Below are positions 7,038-13,860 of a stretch of 23,375 nt of DNA, one piece after another. The DNA is from Candidatus Zhuqueibacterota bacterium. Lineage in GTDB: Bacteria; Zhuqueibacterota; Zhuqueibacteria; Residuimicrobiales; Krinioviventaceae. The stretch spans positions 1 to 23,375 of the forward strand of contig RQOI01000224.1 in assembly GCA_003854995.1 (NCBI GenBank), written 5' to 3'. Position numbers and translations under genes: made by a program. How positions within the stretch are numbered: position 1 is the first letter of the stretch; each line of letters starts with the position of its first letter. Below the pieces are notes generated by a model. That model did no database searches. It had not been told where the DNA came from and was given only the letters and a program-made list of their open reading frames with translations.

Positions 7038-7813
7038 ACCGATTTTCCTCTCTCTTGAATTCGATCAACGATCGTCTGGAAATCGCGCAGCCGATCAAAT
7101 CGCGCATCCTGCTGGAAATTGCCGCCGATTTACAGGATGCCCACGACTTTTATCTCGGACAGGGGCACACGGAAGAAGAAGCGACGCGATTGACGCAGGA
7201 ACGGTTCCTGCTGGATGACGCGGCGATCGCCGAGCTGGCGGCCGTACACCAACCGCTGGTGAAGAAAATACTGGATCGTTTCTCTCTCCAGGTGCAGAGT
7301 CGCTGGCAGCGAATCATTCTTTTGCTCACGCTGTTGACGATCGCGGCTGTTTCCGGCCGGGTGATGATGACGAGCGAATTTCTCGCCGACGCAAGCCCCT
7401 TTGTCTGGCCGGTCTGGGGCACGGCCATTGCCGGACTTCTGCTCTTCCTGTACAAATTTTACCAGCTCTATCTGATCAAAAACCACACCATACGAACCTT
7501 GCGAAAGGGTGTGCACTCGCTGGCGCTGCTGGGCCTGTTGAGCCTGCTGTTCGGCCTGAGCGGCTATTTTTACGAGTTGCTCGTCTTTGGCATGCAGCTA
7601 GTCTTGCCAGGCGGCAGCCTCATCACGGTCGTCTGTACGGTGACGGATTCAGCGGAAAAGATCATCGATATCCACAACTGCTATGTTCGCACCTCGACCG
7701 TGATGATGGCGAGTCTGTTCGTAGCCATGCTCATCGGCCTGCTCTGGTACGCGCTGATGAATAAAATCGCACAGATAGAGATGGCCGAGGCAAAGTCCAT
7801 TTTACTCACATGA
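7034..7813 (+). CDS. HAAS-like domain fused to MotA/TolQ-like membrane core
   Basis: This 259-residue protein begins with a soluble helical domain (residues 1-90; PIKSRILLEIAADLQDAHDF, then GHTEEEATRLTQERF) of the HAAS/permease-prefix kind that typically sits beside PadR regulators. Four membrane segments follow at about 93-111, 124-142, 163-183 and 223-243. The last three, with the loop LPGGSLITVVCTVTDSA (190-206) and CY (216-217), form a unit that is clearly homologous to the protein at 8222-8635 (25 of 51 positions identical over residues 190-240 by hand alignment). The unit shares topology with the MotA/TolQ-like protein between them. It overlaps padR by 4 nt and the next frame by 4 nt. 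Function is unknown; a signal-gated membrane channel or sensor complex is a guess. Confidence 0.8.
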   Translation: MNRFSSLLNSINDRLEIAQPIKSRILLEIAADLQDAHDFYLGQGHTEEEATRLTQERFLLDDAAIAELAAVHQPLVKKILDRFSLQVQSRWQRIILLLTLLTIAAVSGRVMMTSEFLADASPFVWPVWGTAIAGLLLFLYKFYQLYLIKNHTIRTLRKGVHSLALLGLLSLLFGLSGYFYELLVFGMQLVLPGGSLITVVCTVTDSAEKIIDIHNCYVRTSTVMMASLFVAMLIGLLWYALMNKIAQIEMAEAKSILLT

Positions 7814-7830
7814 AATCATCGGAGGTTGTC

Positions 7831-8205
7831 ATGATAGGCTTTATACAAAGCGGCGGCGCATACATGTGGCTGCTGCTCATCATCGCGATCGTCATCCTCA
7901 TCCTGACGGTCACCAAAGGCATTCAGCTCTATGGTAAAAAAGAAAATAAAAGGCAGCTGGAAAACGGCGTCAACGCCATTCTGTTTTGGGGCGCTTTCAG
8001 TCTGGTGCTCGGATTTTTCGCCCATTTTCACGGCGTCTACATGGCCATGGGCGCCATCCAGGCGGCCAATGATATCTCTCCCGCCATCGTCGCTGGTGGA
8101 TATGCGGTCTCTTTGATCACCATTCTGACCGGATTGCTTCTGTTCATGTTTTCCTCCATCGTCTGGTTCTTCTATCGAACCAGATTGGCGAAAAGTGGAA
8201 ATTGA
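7831..8205 (+). CDS. MotA/TolQ/ExbB-like small membrane protein
   Basis: I choose ATG 7831 because GGAGG (7821-7825) lies 5 nt upstream; the frame can be extended to an ATG at 7810 that overlaps the previous stop. The 124-residue product opens MIGFIQSGGAYMWLLLIIAIV, which is how TolQ/ExbB/MotA-type proteins begin (an F..GG..M.PLL segment). After a charged linker (GKKENKRQLENGV) it has two further helices with GFFAHFHGVYMAMGAIQAAN, DISPAIVAGGYAVSLITIL and GLLLFMFSSIVWFF. This fits the conserved proton-channel pore (G..A......A..I....A......GL). It is half the length of normal TolQ/MotA and no ExbD/TolR/MotB partner is nearby, so energy coupling through a standard stator is not supported. Confidence 0.75.
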   Translation: MIGFIQSGGAYMWLLLIIAIVILILTVTKGIQLYGKKENKRQLENGVNAILFWGAFSLVLGFFAHFHGVYMAMGAIQAANDISPAIVAGGYAVSLITILTGLLLFMFSSIVWFFYRTRLAKSGN

Positions 8206-8221
8206 ATGAGAGGAGACTATA

Positions 8222-8635
8222 ATGGAAACGACCCCCTTTCTTTTTGCCAGCCGCTCCAACTGGCTGCTGTTGCCCGCCGTTCTGGCAGCGTTATGGATCG
8301 CCATTGCTGATATCCGATCCCTGAAGCAGCGACAGGAGCAACGCAGCCGAATTTCCAGCCTCTCGAACGCGCTGCTCTACCTGAGCGGCGCTGCCATTGC
8401 CCTGGGCTGCCTGGGCTATTTCATCGAGATGAAGAGCTCGATCTGCCTGCAGAATGTTCTACCGGGCAGCAGTTTTGTCACCGTTATCTGTACAGTCACC
8501 GATTCGGCTGACAAAATGAGAACCATCGCCGACTGCTACATGAACAGCGCCTCAGCCATGATGACCGGACTGCTGACATCGCTGCTCATCGCGCTGGTCT
8601 GGCTGGTTCTGCATCAGTATTCGAAACGATCGTAG
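8222..8635 (+). CDS. MotA-like membrane protein, paralogue of the C-terminus of the 7034-7813 product
   Basis: A 137-residue protein with three predicted membrane helices (about residues 13-30, 48-67 and 111-130). The block LPGSSFVTVICTVTDSADK (80-98), the CY pair (105-106), MM (113-114) and the final LIALVWLVL match the HAAS-fused protein encoded two genes upstream. A GYFIE before the loop also matches GYFYE there. A ribosome site AGAGGAG precedes the ATG. It is the last gene of the padR cassette and is followed 7 bp later by a strong terminator. The two cysteines of the shared loop are conserved in both paralogues, which suggests a disulfide or ligand site. No function is known to me. Confidence 0.8.
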   Translation: METTPFLFASRSNWLLLPAVLAALWIAIADIRSLKQRQEQRSRISSLSNALLYLSGAAIALGCLGYFIEMKSSICLQNVLPGSSFVTVICTVTDSADKMRTIADCYMNSASAMMTGLLTSLLIALVWLVLHQYSKRS

Positions 8636-8794
8636 ATCGACCAGGGGTTTGTCCGCATGGACAAACCCTTTTACAGTCCCAACGGCGAATCCGTCAATGG
8701 TCGAAAAGAGTACACCTATTCCGACGCCGACAAAGCCGTCGGACAACCCGATTTTGTAGCGAGAGGTCTGCTTGGTGTGAACTATCATTTCTGA
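8636..8794 (+). pseudogene. C-terminal fragment of an outer-membrane beta-barrel protein
   Basis: Directly after the TAG of the preceding gene and in the same frame, the sequence is open until TGA 8792-8794. It reads IDQGFVRMDKPFYSPNG, ESVNGRKEYTYSDADKAVGQ and PDFVARGLLGVNYHF. The end has the outer-membrane assembly signal: terminal Phe with alternating hydrophobics (L, V, Y, F at -7, -5, -3, -1). No barrel body exists upstream, so this is probably the tail of a TonB-receptor or porin-like gene whose body was lost. The first codons overlap the terminator hairpin. It could also be a small chance frame. Confidence 0.4.
8643..8672 (+). terminator. Rho-independent terminator of the padR cassette
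   Basis: GGGTTTGTCC (8645-8654), loop GCAT, GGACAAACCC (8659-8668), then TTTT; two further outer pairs (G-T, A-T) extend the stem to 12 bp. It lies 7 bp after the last membrane-protein stop. The U tract is short, but the stem is perfect. Confidence 0.75.
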
Positions 8795-8811
8795 TGTTGC
8801 GGATTCACTGA

Positions 8812-8870
8812 AGGTGCGGACGTGCCAAGCTGTCTATCCTGCTGGAAATGGCCACTGATGTGGAGGATAA
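8812..8870 (+). pseudogene. HAAS-domain coding fragment upstream of the T9SS gene
   Basis: In the frame of the following gene, the bases before its start read KLSILLEMATDVEDNW. This resembles KSRILLEIAADLQDAH in the HAAS domain of the 7034 gene: 8 of the first 14 residues and 30 of 42 bases agree in a hand alignment. It is too short to be a domain and looks like debris from a rearranged second PadR/HAAS cassette. Confidence 0.35.
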
Positions 8871-8874
8871 TTGG

Positions 8875-10008
8875 ATGAAGAGAAAAAATCCATTCAGGAT
8901 CTTGTTTTTCGGGATTGCCGTTGCGCTCAGCGCCAATCCAGTAGATAATACGCCGATCGCCAGATTTTCCGAGCTCGTTTTTGATGCGGCGAATCAGTGG
9001 ACGCTGGAGCTTTACTTCCCGTTCGAATATCAAGAGGACACCATTGATAGTATAATAATTAATGCATCTAGTGGCGAAGCAAAGATAAACGCTGCCTTTG
9101 CTCCTTGGACTGCGATTGGGCTCATCACTTCGGACAGCCTCTCGATACCTGTGCCCATACATCGAGACGGTGACACCATTCAGCTGTCGACCTATTCCAG
9201 TCGAGAGGGAAACCACCAAGTCAGGATCGACAGGTTGATTTTTGGCAACACCAAAGGCGCCAGTGTCGGCCCGCCTGCAGCAGGTTATTCGATAATGAGA
9301 AATGTGTGGACCGATCGTCATCTGAACGTCATCACAATGGATTGCCTTGCGCAAAACCATTCTCTGGGTGCAGTCAATGACACGCTGGGACTGAGCGGAA
9401 CATTGAAAGGCGTTATCTATGACTCAAGTAATCGTCCGGTGACCGGACTCAAAGTCTTGCCAGCTTCTCCGAGTCGTTTCTATTTGCATACGTCGCTGGC
9501 TATCGAGACAAATGGCGCCTATCATACTCAAATATTTCGAAAATTTCCGGCAGAAGCCATTGACCATCTTTATGTGCGGCTGGATGATTTCGCCGGCTGG
9601 CTGGATTCCGTCGCTGTACAGCCGTTCCAACTCTATGATATTCAACCTGACACGACCATGATACTGGACATCCGTCTCATGGATGATGAGTATGTATTGA
9701 CAGACGTAAAAGAGCGGAATTCCCCCCTGCTCCCCGAGGTGACACTGATAAATTATCCCAATCCATTCAACGCATCGACCAACTTTCATATAACAATCCA
9801 CGATCTTTCGCCAGGAACGGCTGGGACGATCACCATCTACAGTGCCAGCGGACAGCTTGTCAAGCAGATTCCTCTCGATGGCCATAGTCTGATCAAATGG
9901 GATGCGACGGATATGAATGGCAGATTGCTGCCTTCAGGAGTCTATCGCTACAGGCTCGACTTCTATGAGAAAACAGTGGCGAGCGGATCGCTGATATTTT
10001 TGAAATGA
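8875..10008 (+). CDS. Secreted protein with T9SS type A C-terminal sorting domain
   Basis: I place the start at ATG 8875, because GGAGG (8862-8866) is upstream and the product then begins with a signal peptide (MKRKNPFRILFFGIAVALSA); the frame itself opens earlier. Of 377 residues, the N-terminal part includes RFSELVFDAANQWTLELYF, a beta-rich segment. A carboxypeptidase-regulatory-like beta domain starts near 173 (LSGTLKGVIYDSSNRPVTGL). Residues about 293-377 are a sorting domain: NYPNPFNASTNFHI, TITIYSASGQLVKQI, WDATDMNGRLLPSGVYRYRL. Such domains direct proteins through the type IX secretion system in FCB bacteria. Base composition is visibly more AT-rich than the flanking genes. The substrate or partner is unknown; the next gene follows after 1 bp. 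Confidence 0.85.
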   Translation: MKRKNPFRILFFGIAVALSANPVDNTPIARFSELVFDAANQWTLELYFPFEYQEDTIDSIIINASSGEAKINAAFAPWTAIGLITSDSLSIPVPIHRDGDTIQLSTYSSREGNHQVRIDRLIFGNTKGASVGPPAAGYSIMRNVWTDRHLNVITMDCLAQNHSLGAVNDTLGLSGTLKGVIYDSSNRPVTGLKVLPASPSRFYLHTSLAIETNGAYHTQIFRKFPAEAIDHLYVRLDDFAGWLDSVAVQPFQLYDIQPDTTMILDIRLMDDEYVLTDVKERNSPLLPEVTLINYPNPFNASTNFHITIHDLSPGTAGTITIYSASGQLVKQIPLDGHSLIKWDATDMNGRLLPSGVYRYRLDFYEKTVASGSLIFLK

Positions 10009-10009
10009 T

Positions 10010-10561
10010 ATGAATAAACTGATTTTCACTTTGCTTTTCGCATACTCGATTGCATTCGGACAGCAGATCAATTTTTGCCGCGAAGACATCACATTCCGCC
10101 TCGATGGTGACTATTTCAGGGTTGAAGGATTTTACTGGTTTTCGAATCGCTCGGACAAGGCTGTCACGAGCGAGATATACTTCCCATTTCCGCCCCCTTC
10201 AGGCGGACACGTCGATTCTGTACAGATCTATGATTTGACGAAAGGACGAGAGACCTGGACGAGAGAAGAAGAATTTGGTCTGGCTTTCATTGTCCACCTG
10301 GAACCCTCTGATACGTCGCTATTTCGGATAAAGTATCGGCAAAAATTGAATTCTGACAGCGCTGTCTATATTCTAAAAACGACAAAGAGCTGGGGAAAAC
10401 CATTGGCTGTTGCCGAATTCAAACTCATCATCCCCGATTCGTTCGTAATAAAGCAGTTCTCCTACCCGCCAGACCAATTGTATGAAATAGAAAAGATAAA
10501 GATCTATATATGGAAACGAGAACGGTTCCTGCCAGATCGGAATATGGTGTTCTATTTCTGA
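10010..10561 (+). CDS. Secreted hypothetical protein
   Basis: A 183-residue protein with a signal peptide (NKLIFTLLFAYSIAFGQQ) and a mature beta-strand-rich body: FRVEGFYWFSNRSDKAVTSEIYFPFPP, FGLAFIVHLEPSDTSLFRIKYRQKL and AVYILKTTKSWGKPLAVAEFKLI. I do not recognise the family. The layout, with a tract about non-dimensional bonds between strands and a WGKPL turn, suggests a single immunoglobulin-like or VIT-like sandwich. It starts 1 bp after the stop of the T9SS-tagged protein with no ribosome site of its own, so the two are translationally coupled and probably work together at the cell surface. It has no sorting domain itself. Composition is AT-rich like its partner. Confidence 0.75.
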   Translation: MNKLIFTLLFAYSIAFGQQINFCREDITFRLDGDYFRVEGFYWFSNRSDKAVTSEIYFPFPPPSGGHVDSVQIYDLTKGRETWTREEEFGLAFIVHLEPSDTSLFRIKYRQKLNSDSAVYILKTTKSWGKPLAVAEFKLIIPDSFVIKQFSYPPDQLYEIEKIKIYIWKRERFLPDRNMVFYF

Positions 10562-10636
10562 AATCCCCTGACAGTCTTACGGTGAGTTTGACCACATTCC
10601 GCTCTTAACGCCCGTTCAATTTCTTGCCGGATGGCG

Positions 10637-12415
10637 TCACTTTTCCCGAATGAACTCGAGCAGCGCCGTGGCTGCTTCGCGCGGGCCGTTCATCTCCCAG
10701 CTGCTGATGCCGAGACGGGTGCGCAGCTGGCCGACGAACAGTCCCGCCTCGTAGAACGCCTTGAAATACCTGCAGGCGATCGACTCGTGCAGATCGCGGT
10801 ATTGCACGGCGCCGAAAACGTTGACAAAGTAGGTGTGCACAAGGCCGGTCGACGTGGTCGTGCCCTTGCTCATGGCAGCGCCCTGACGAAAGACGTGCAG
10901 AGCCTCTTCGGCCCTCGGCAACCGTTCCAGAATGGGGTGCTCATCGTCGACGCTCTCATAATTATTGGCATAGAGCACGATATCCACCGCAAAACCCCTG
11001 ACGACATTTTCAAACGATGTCACTGGCAGGACGACGCGCGCATTCACCTGCGCCGGATTCATGATGATGGTGCGATCGAGCTGGCCAAAGGCAAATCCCG
11101 GCTGCAGGTCATCCAGACGGACAAAAGCGCCGATCTCAGTGCCGTAGCCAATGATGCTGCCGTCTTTTGCGATATCTAGCGACCCCATGTCATCGGCGAT
11201 GATGGTGATCTCCTGGATCAAATCGCCGGCAGCGGTGCGGAATGCTTCAAGCGATTCGGATTTGCCGGTGCCGGTGTCGCCGATGAGCAGAATAGTCGCC
11301 TCGCGCGCGCCACGCAGCAATATCTTGACCATGGCGCCATGGAATGGCAATCTCCCAAGTTTCATCATTTTGATGTTGTGCAGCGTCAGGATCATTTTCT
11401 TGAGATAACCGAAATAGCCGAACTCATCCCGGCCGGGGACAGCGCCGATCAGCATGCCGTGTTCCTCGTCATCATAGAAAACCGTCGGCAGCTCAGCGAG
11501 TTCGTCGAGCGCGTCGCCCGGAACGCCGAACAGATAGACGGCATCCGGCCGCCGCTGCAGCGCTTCGTCCTCGGCGAGCTCAAAGAGGTTGGCGAGCGCC
11601 AGGCCGAGCTCGTAAAAGCGCTCATGAAAATAGACGAGGATGAGCAAGGATCCAACCTTGGCTGGATAGCACAACCATTCGCTCTTGTCGAGTTCGACGC
11701 GATCGAGCGGATTTTCATGAACTCGCACGAACATGCCGGTCCGCTTGTTCATCGGCGGATTGAGCAGCAGCGGCGGATAGAGCAGTATCTGGCGGATGAC
11801 ATGGATCTGCTCCAGCTTGTCGCGATAGCGGATGGGCAAATCAAGGGCTTTGGGAAGGGCGATGAGCGCCAGCTCGGCGCCGGCGGCGACCTGACGATAG
11901 ACGGACGGATGGCGGCCGGTGATATTCTCCTCGATATCGCGGTAGGTTTTGCGAACGAGCTGGGTGAGCTCCTCGATGGTGCTGTTGAAAGTGCGGAACG
12001 GCCGCTTGTCGAGACGATCGCCTTCGGAATCACAGATGAGGAATCGTTCGAAAGAGCGCCAATAGTCGTAAAGTTTTTCGACAAAATCGGTCAACAGATG
12101 AACGTCGCGCACAAATCGCTGCGAATTTTTCACCAGCTTTTGTACATTGATCACAGCCATTTTTTCGAGCACGAGAAATGTGTCTATCAATGACTGAATG
12201 TCCTCCGCATCGATCGCCGCATCATTTTTATCAAAAAGACGACAAAAGGGCGAGCCCTTGGCTTCCAGGCTCTTGACAAAGCGGGTCAACACTTGCCGAA
12301 AGAGTTCGCTGCCGATCAGCTCTTCCGGCGTCTCGCAGACGCGATCGCGCAGTCGGATGATCACCTTGTTGTCGACAACTTTGAAGGCGATCTGTTCATC
12401 CAGATAATTCATCAT
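10637..12415 (-). CDS. HPr-kinase/PEPCK-like P-loop protein
   Basis: A 592-residue protein. The C-terminal third has the kinase fold shared by HPr kinase and ATP-dependent PEP carboxykinase: LPFHGAMVKILLRG (H359), P-loop IGDTGTGKSESLEAF (GDTGTGKS at 379-386), then ITIIADDMGSL, the same order H...GDSGxGKSE...ADD as HPr kinase. Further on, MNPAQVNARVVLPVTSFENV and AMSKGTTTSTGLV resemble the PEPCK-like proteins often annotated as phosphoenolpyruvate carboxykinase in anaerobes. The first 350 residues are helical and not recognisable. Its ATG overlaps the rtcB stop by 4 nt, so it is the last gene of the RNA-repair operon. The substrate could be a protein or a small molecule; a carboxykinase role is doubtful. 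Confidence 0.75.
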   Translation of the reverse strand: MMNYLDEQIAFKVVDNKVIIRLRDRVCETPEELIGSELFRQVLTRFVKSLEAKGSPFCRLFDKNDAAIDAEDIQSLIDTFLVLEKMAVINVQKLVKNSQRFVRDVHLLTDFVEKLYDYWRSFERFLICDSEGDRLDKRPFRTFNSTIEELTQLVRKTYRDIEENITGRHPSVYRQVAAGAELALIALPKALDLPIRYRDKLEQIHVIRQILLYPPLLLNPPMNKRTGMFVRVHENPLDRVELDKSEWLCYPAKVGSLLILVYFHERFYELGLALANLFELAEDEALQRRPDAVYLFGVPGDALDELAELPTVFYDDEEHGMLIGAVPGRDEFGYFGYLKKMILTLHNIKMMKLGRLPFHGAMVKILLRGAREATILLIGDTGTGKSESLEAFRTAAGDLIQEITIIADDMGSLDIAKDGSIIGYGTEIGAFVRLDDLQPGFAFGQLDRTIIMNPAQVNARVVLPVTSFENVVRGFAVDIVLYANNYESVDDEHPILERLPRAEEALHVFRQGAAMSKGTTTSTGLVHTYFVNVFGAVQYRDLHESIACRYFKAFYEAGLFVGQLRTRLGISSWEMNGPREAATALLEFIREK

Positions 12416-13851
12416 CCTTTGATGACCCCCAGCGGCCGCAACTTGATCACCTTTTTCGAAATGCCGGCGCCGTGCACCGCATCCACGACGTCGGCCACAT
12501 CCTTATAGGCATCCGGCATCTCTTCGGCAATGGTGGCATAGCTCGAGGCGCGCACCACGATGCCGCGCTGCGCCATCTCGGCGCGCAGGTCGCGACCGCG
12601 GCCGGCCTGTTTGGCCTTTGTTCGGCTCATGAGCCGGCCGGCGCCGTGGCAGGTCGAGCCGAACGTCTCTTCCATTGCCCGGTCCGTGCCGACGAGCACA
12701 TACGAATAGCGGCCCATATCACCCGGGATCAGCACCGGCTGGCCGATGTCGCGATACGCCTGCGGAATGGCCGGATGGTTTGGCGCAAAGGCGCGCGTGG
12801 CGCCCTTGCGGTGCACGCAGACGCGCCGCTTTTGCCCGTTCACGATATGCTCTTCAATCTTGGCGATATTGTGCGCCACTTCATAGACGACCTGCATGTT
12901 GACAGCCCGTTCGGTCATGCCCAGGGCGTGCGCAAAAGCGCCGCGCGCCCAGTGGGTGATCATCTGCCGATTGGCAAAAGCGAAATTGACCGCGCCAGCC
13001 ATCTGCGCCAGATAGGCGCGACCTTCCGGCGATTGAATGGGCGCGCAGCACAACTGTCGATCCGGCAGCTCGATGCCGTACTTTTCCACCGCCCGCAGCA
13101 TCACCTTGATCGCATCATCGCACACCTGGTGACCCAGGCCGCGCGAGCCGGTGTGAATGGTGACGGTGATCTGGCCCTTGGCCAGGCCCAATACCGCGGC
13201 GACGCCGGGATTGTAAATCTCATCGACGACGCCCACCTCGACGAAATGGTTGCCGGAGCCGAGGGTGCCGAGCTGCTCTTTGCCGCGCGTCAGAGCGCGC
13301 TCGCTGATCAGATCGGGATCAGCCCCGGACATGGCGCCGTTCTCTTCGATCCTGTTCAGATCCGCAGCATCGCCGTATCCCCGCTGCACCGCCCAACCGG
13401 CGCCATCCTGCAGCACCGCTCTCTCATCGGCGCGCGTCAATTTCGTCGGTCCGGTCGAACCGACGCCGCTGGGGATATCTCGAAACAGCTGATCGACCAG
13501 CTGCTTCATTTTTGGTCGCACCTCATCCAGCTGCAAATCGGTTTTCAGCAGACGGACGCCGCAGTTGATGTCATAGCCGACGCCGCCGGGCGACACAACG
13601 CCGGTCTCATAGTCAAAGGCCGCCACGCCGCCGATCGGAAAGCCATAGCCCCAGTGGATGTCCGGCATGGCCATGGAGTAATTGATGATGCCGGGCAGCC
13701 AGGCCACATTCGCCGCCTGCTGCGGCGCATCGTCGCTGAACACCGCATCCAGCATCTTTTCCGACGCATAAATCCGCGCCGGCACCCGCATTTTGCCGTG
13801 CGCCGGAATTTCGAACAGATGGTCGTGAATTTTTTTCACATCGTGTTTCAT
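12412..13851 (-). CDS. rtcB: RNA-splicing ligase RtcB
   Basis: RtcB joins RNA 2',3'-cyclic phosphate (or 3'-phosphate) and 5'-OH ends using GTP and Mn(II), in tRNA splicing and RNA repair. The 479-residue product has all signatures: MPDIHWGYGFPIGGVAAFD, the metal site VGYDINCGVRL (Asp94, Cys97), LGSGNHFVEVGVV, HTGSRGLGHQV, HRKGATRAF and STCHGAGRLMSRTKAK with the guanylylated His near residue 400. Length is typical. AGGGGA precedes the ATG. The gene begins 9 bp after the SNF2 gene stop and lies one gene downstream of its activator archease. No RtcR or sigma-54 promoter is seen, unlike the enterobacterial rtcBA system. Confidence 0.97.
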   Translation of the reverse strand: MKHDVKKIHDHLFEIPAHGKMRVPARIYASEKMLDAVFSDDAPQQAANVAWLPGIINYSMAMPDIHWGYGFPIGGVAAFDYETGVVSPGGVGYDINCGVRLLKTDLQLDEVRPKMKQLVDQLFRDIPSGVGSTGPTKLTRADERAVLQDGAGWAVQRGYGDAADLNRIEENGAMSGADPDLISERALTRGKEQLGTLGSGNHFVEVGVVDEIYNPGVAAVLGLAKGQITVTIHTGSRGLGHQVCDDAIKVMLRAVEKYGIELPDRQLCCAPIQSPEGRAYLAQMAGAVNFAFANRQMITHWARGAFAHALGMTERAVNMQVVYEVAHNIAKIEEHIVNGQKRRVCVHRKGATRAFAPNHPAIPQAYRDIGQPVLIPGDMGRYSYVLVGTDRAMEETFGSTCHGAGRLMSRTKAKQAGRGRDLRAEMAQRGIVVRASSYATIAEEMPDAYKDVADVVDAVHGAGISKKVIKLRPLGVIKG

Positions 13852-13860
13852 GACGTTCCC

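Noticed and set aside
7831..8205. A complete ExbB/TolQ energy-transducing system
   Set aside because: The protein is half the usual length and no ExbD/TolR, TonB or TolA gene is in the window.
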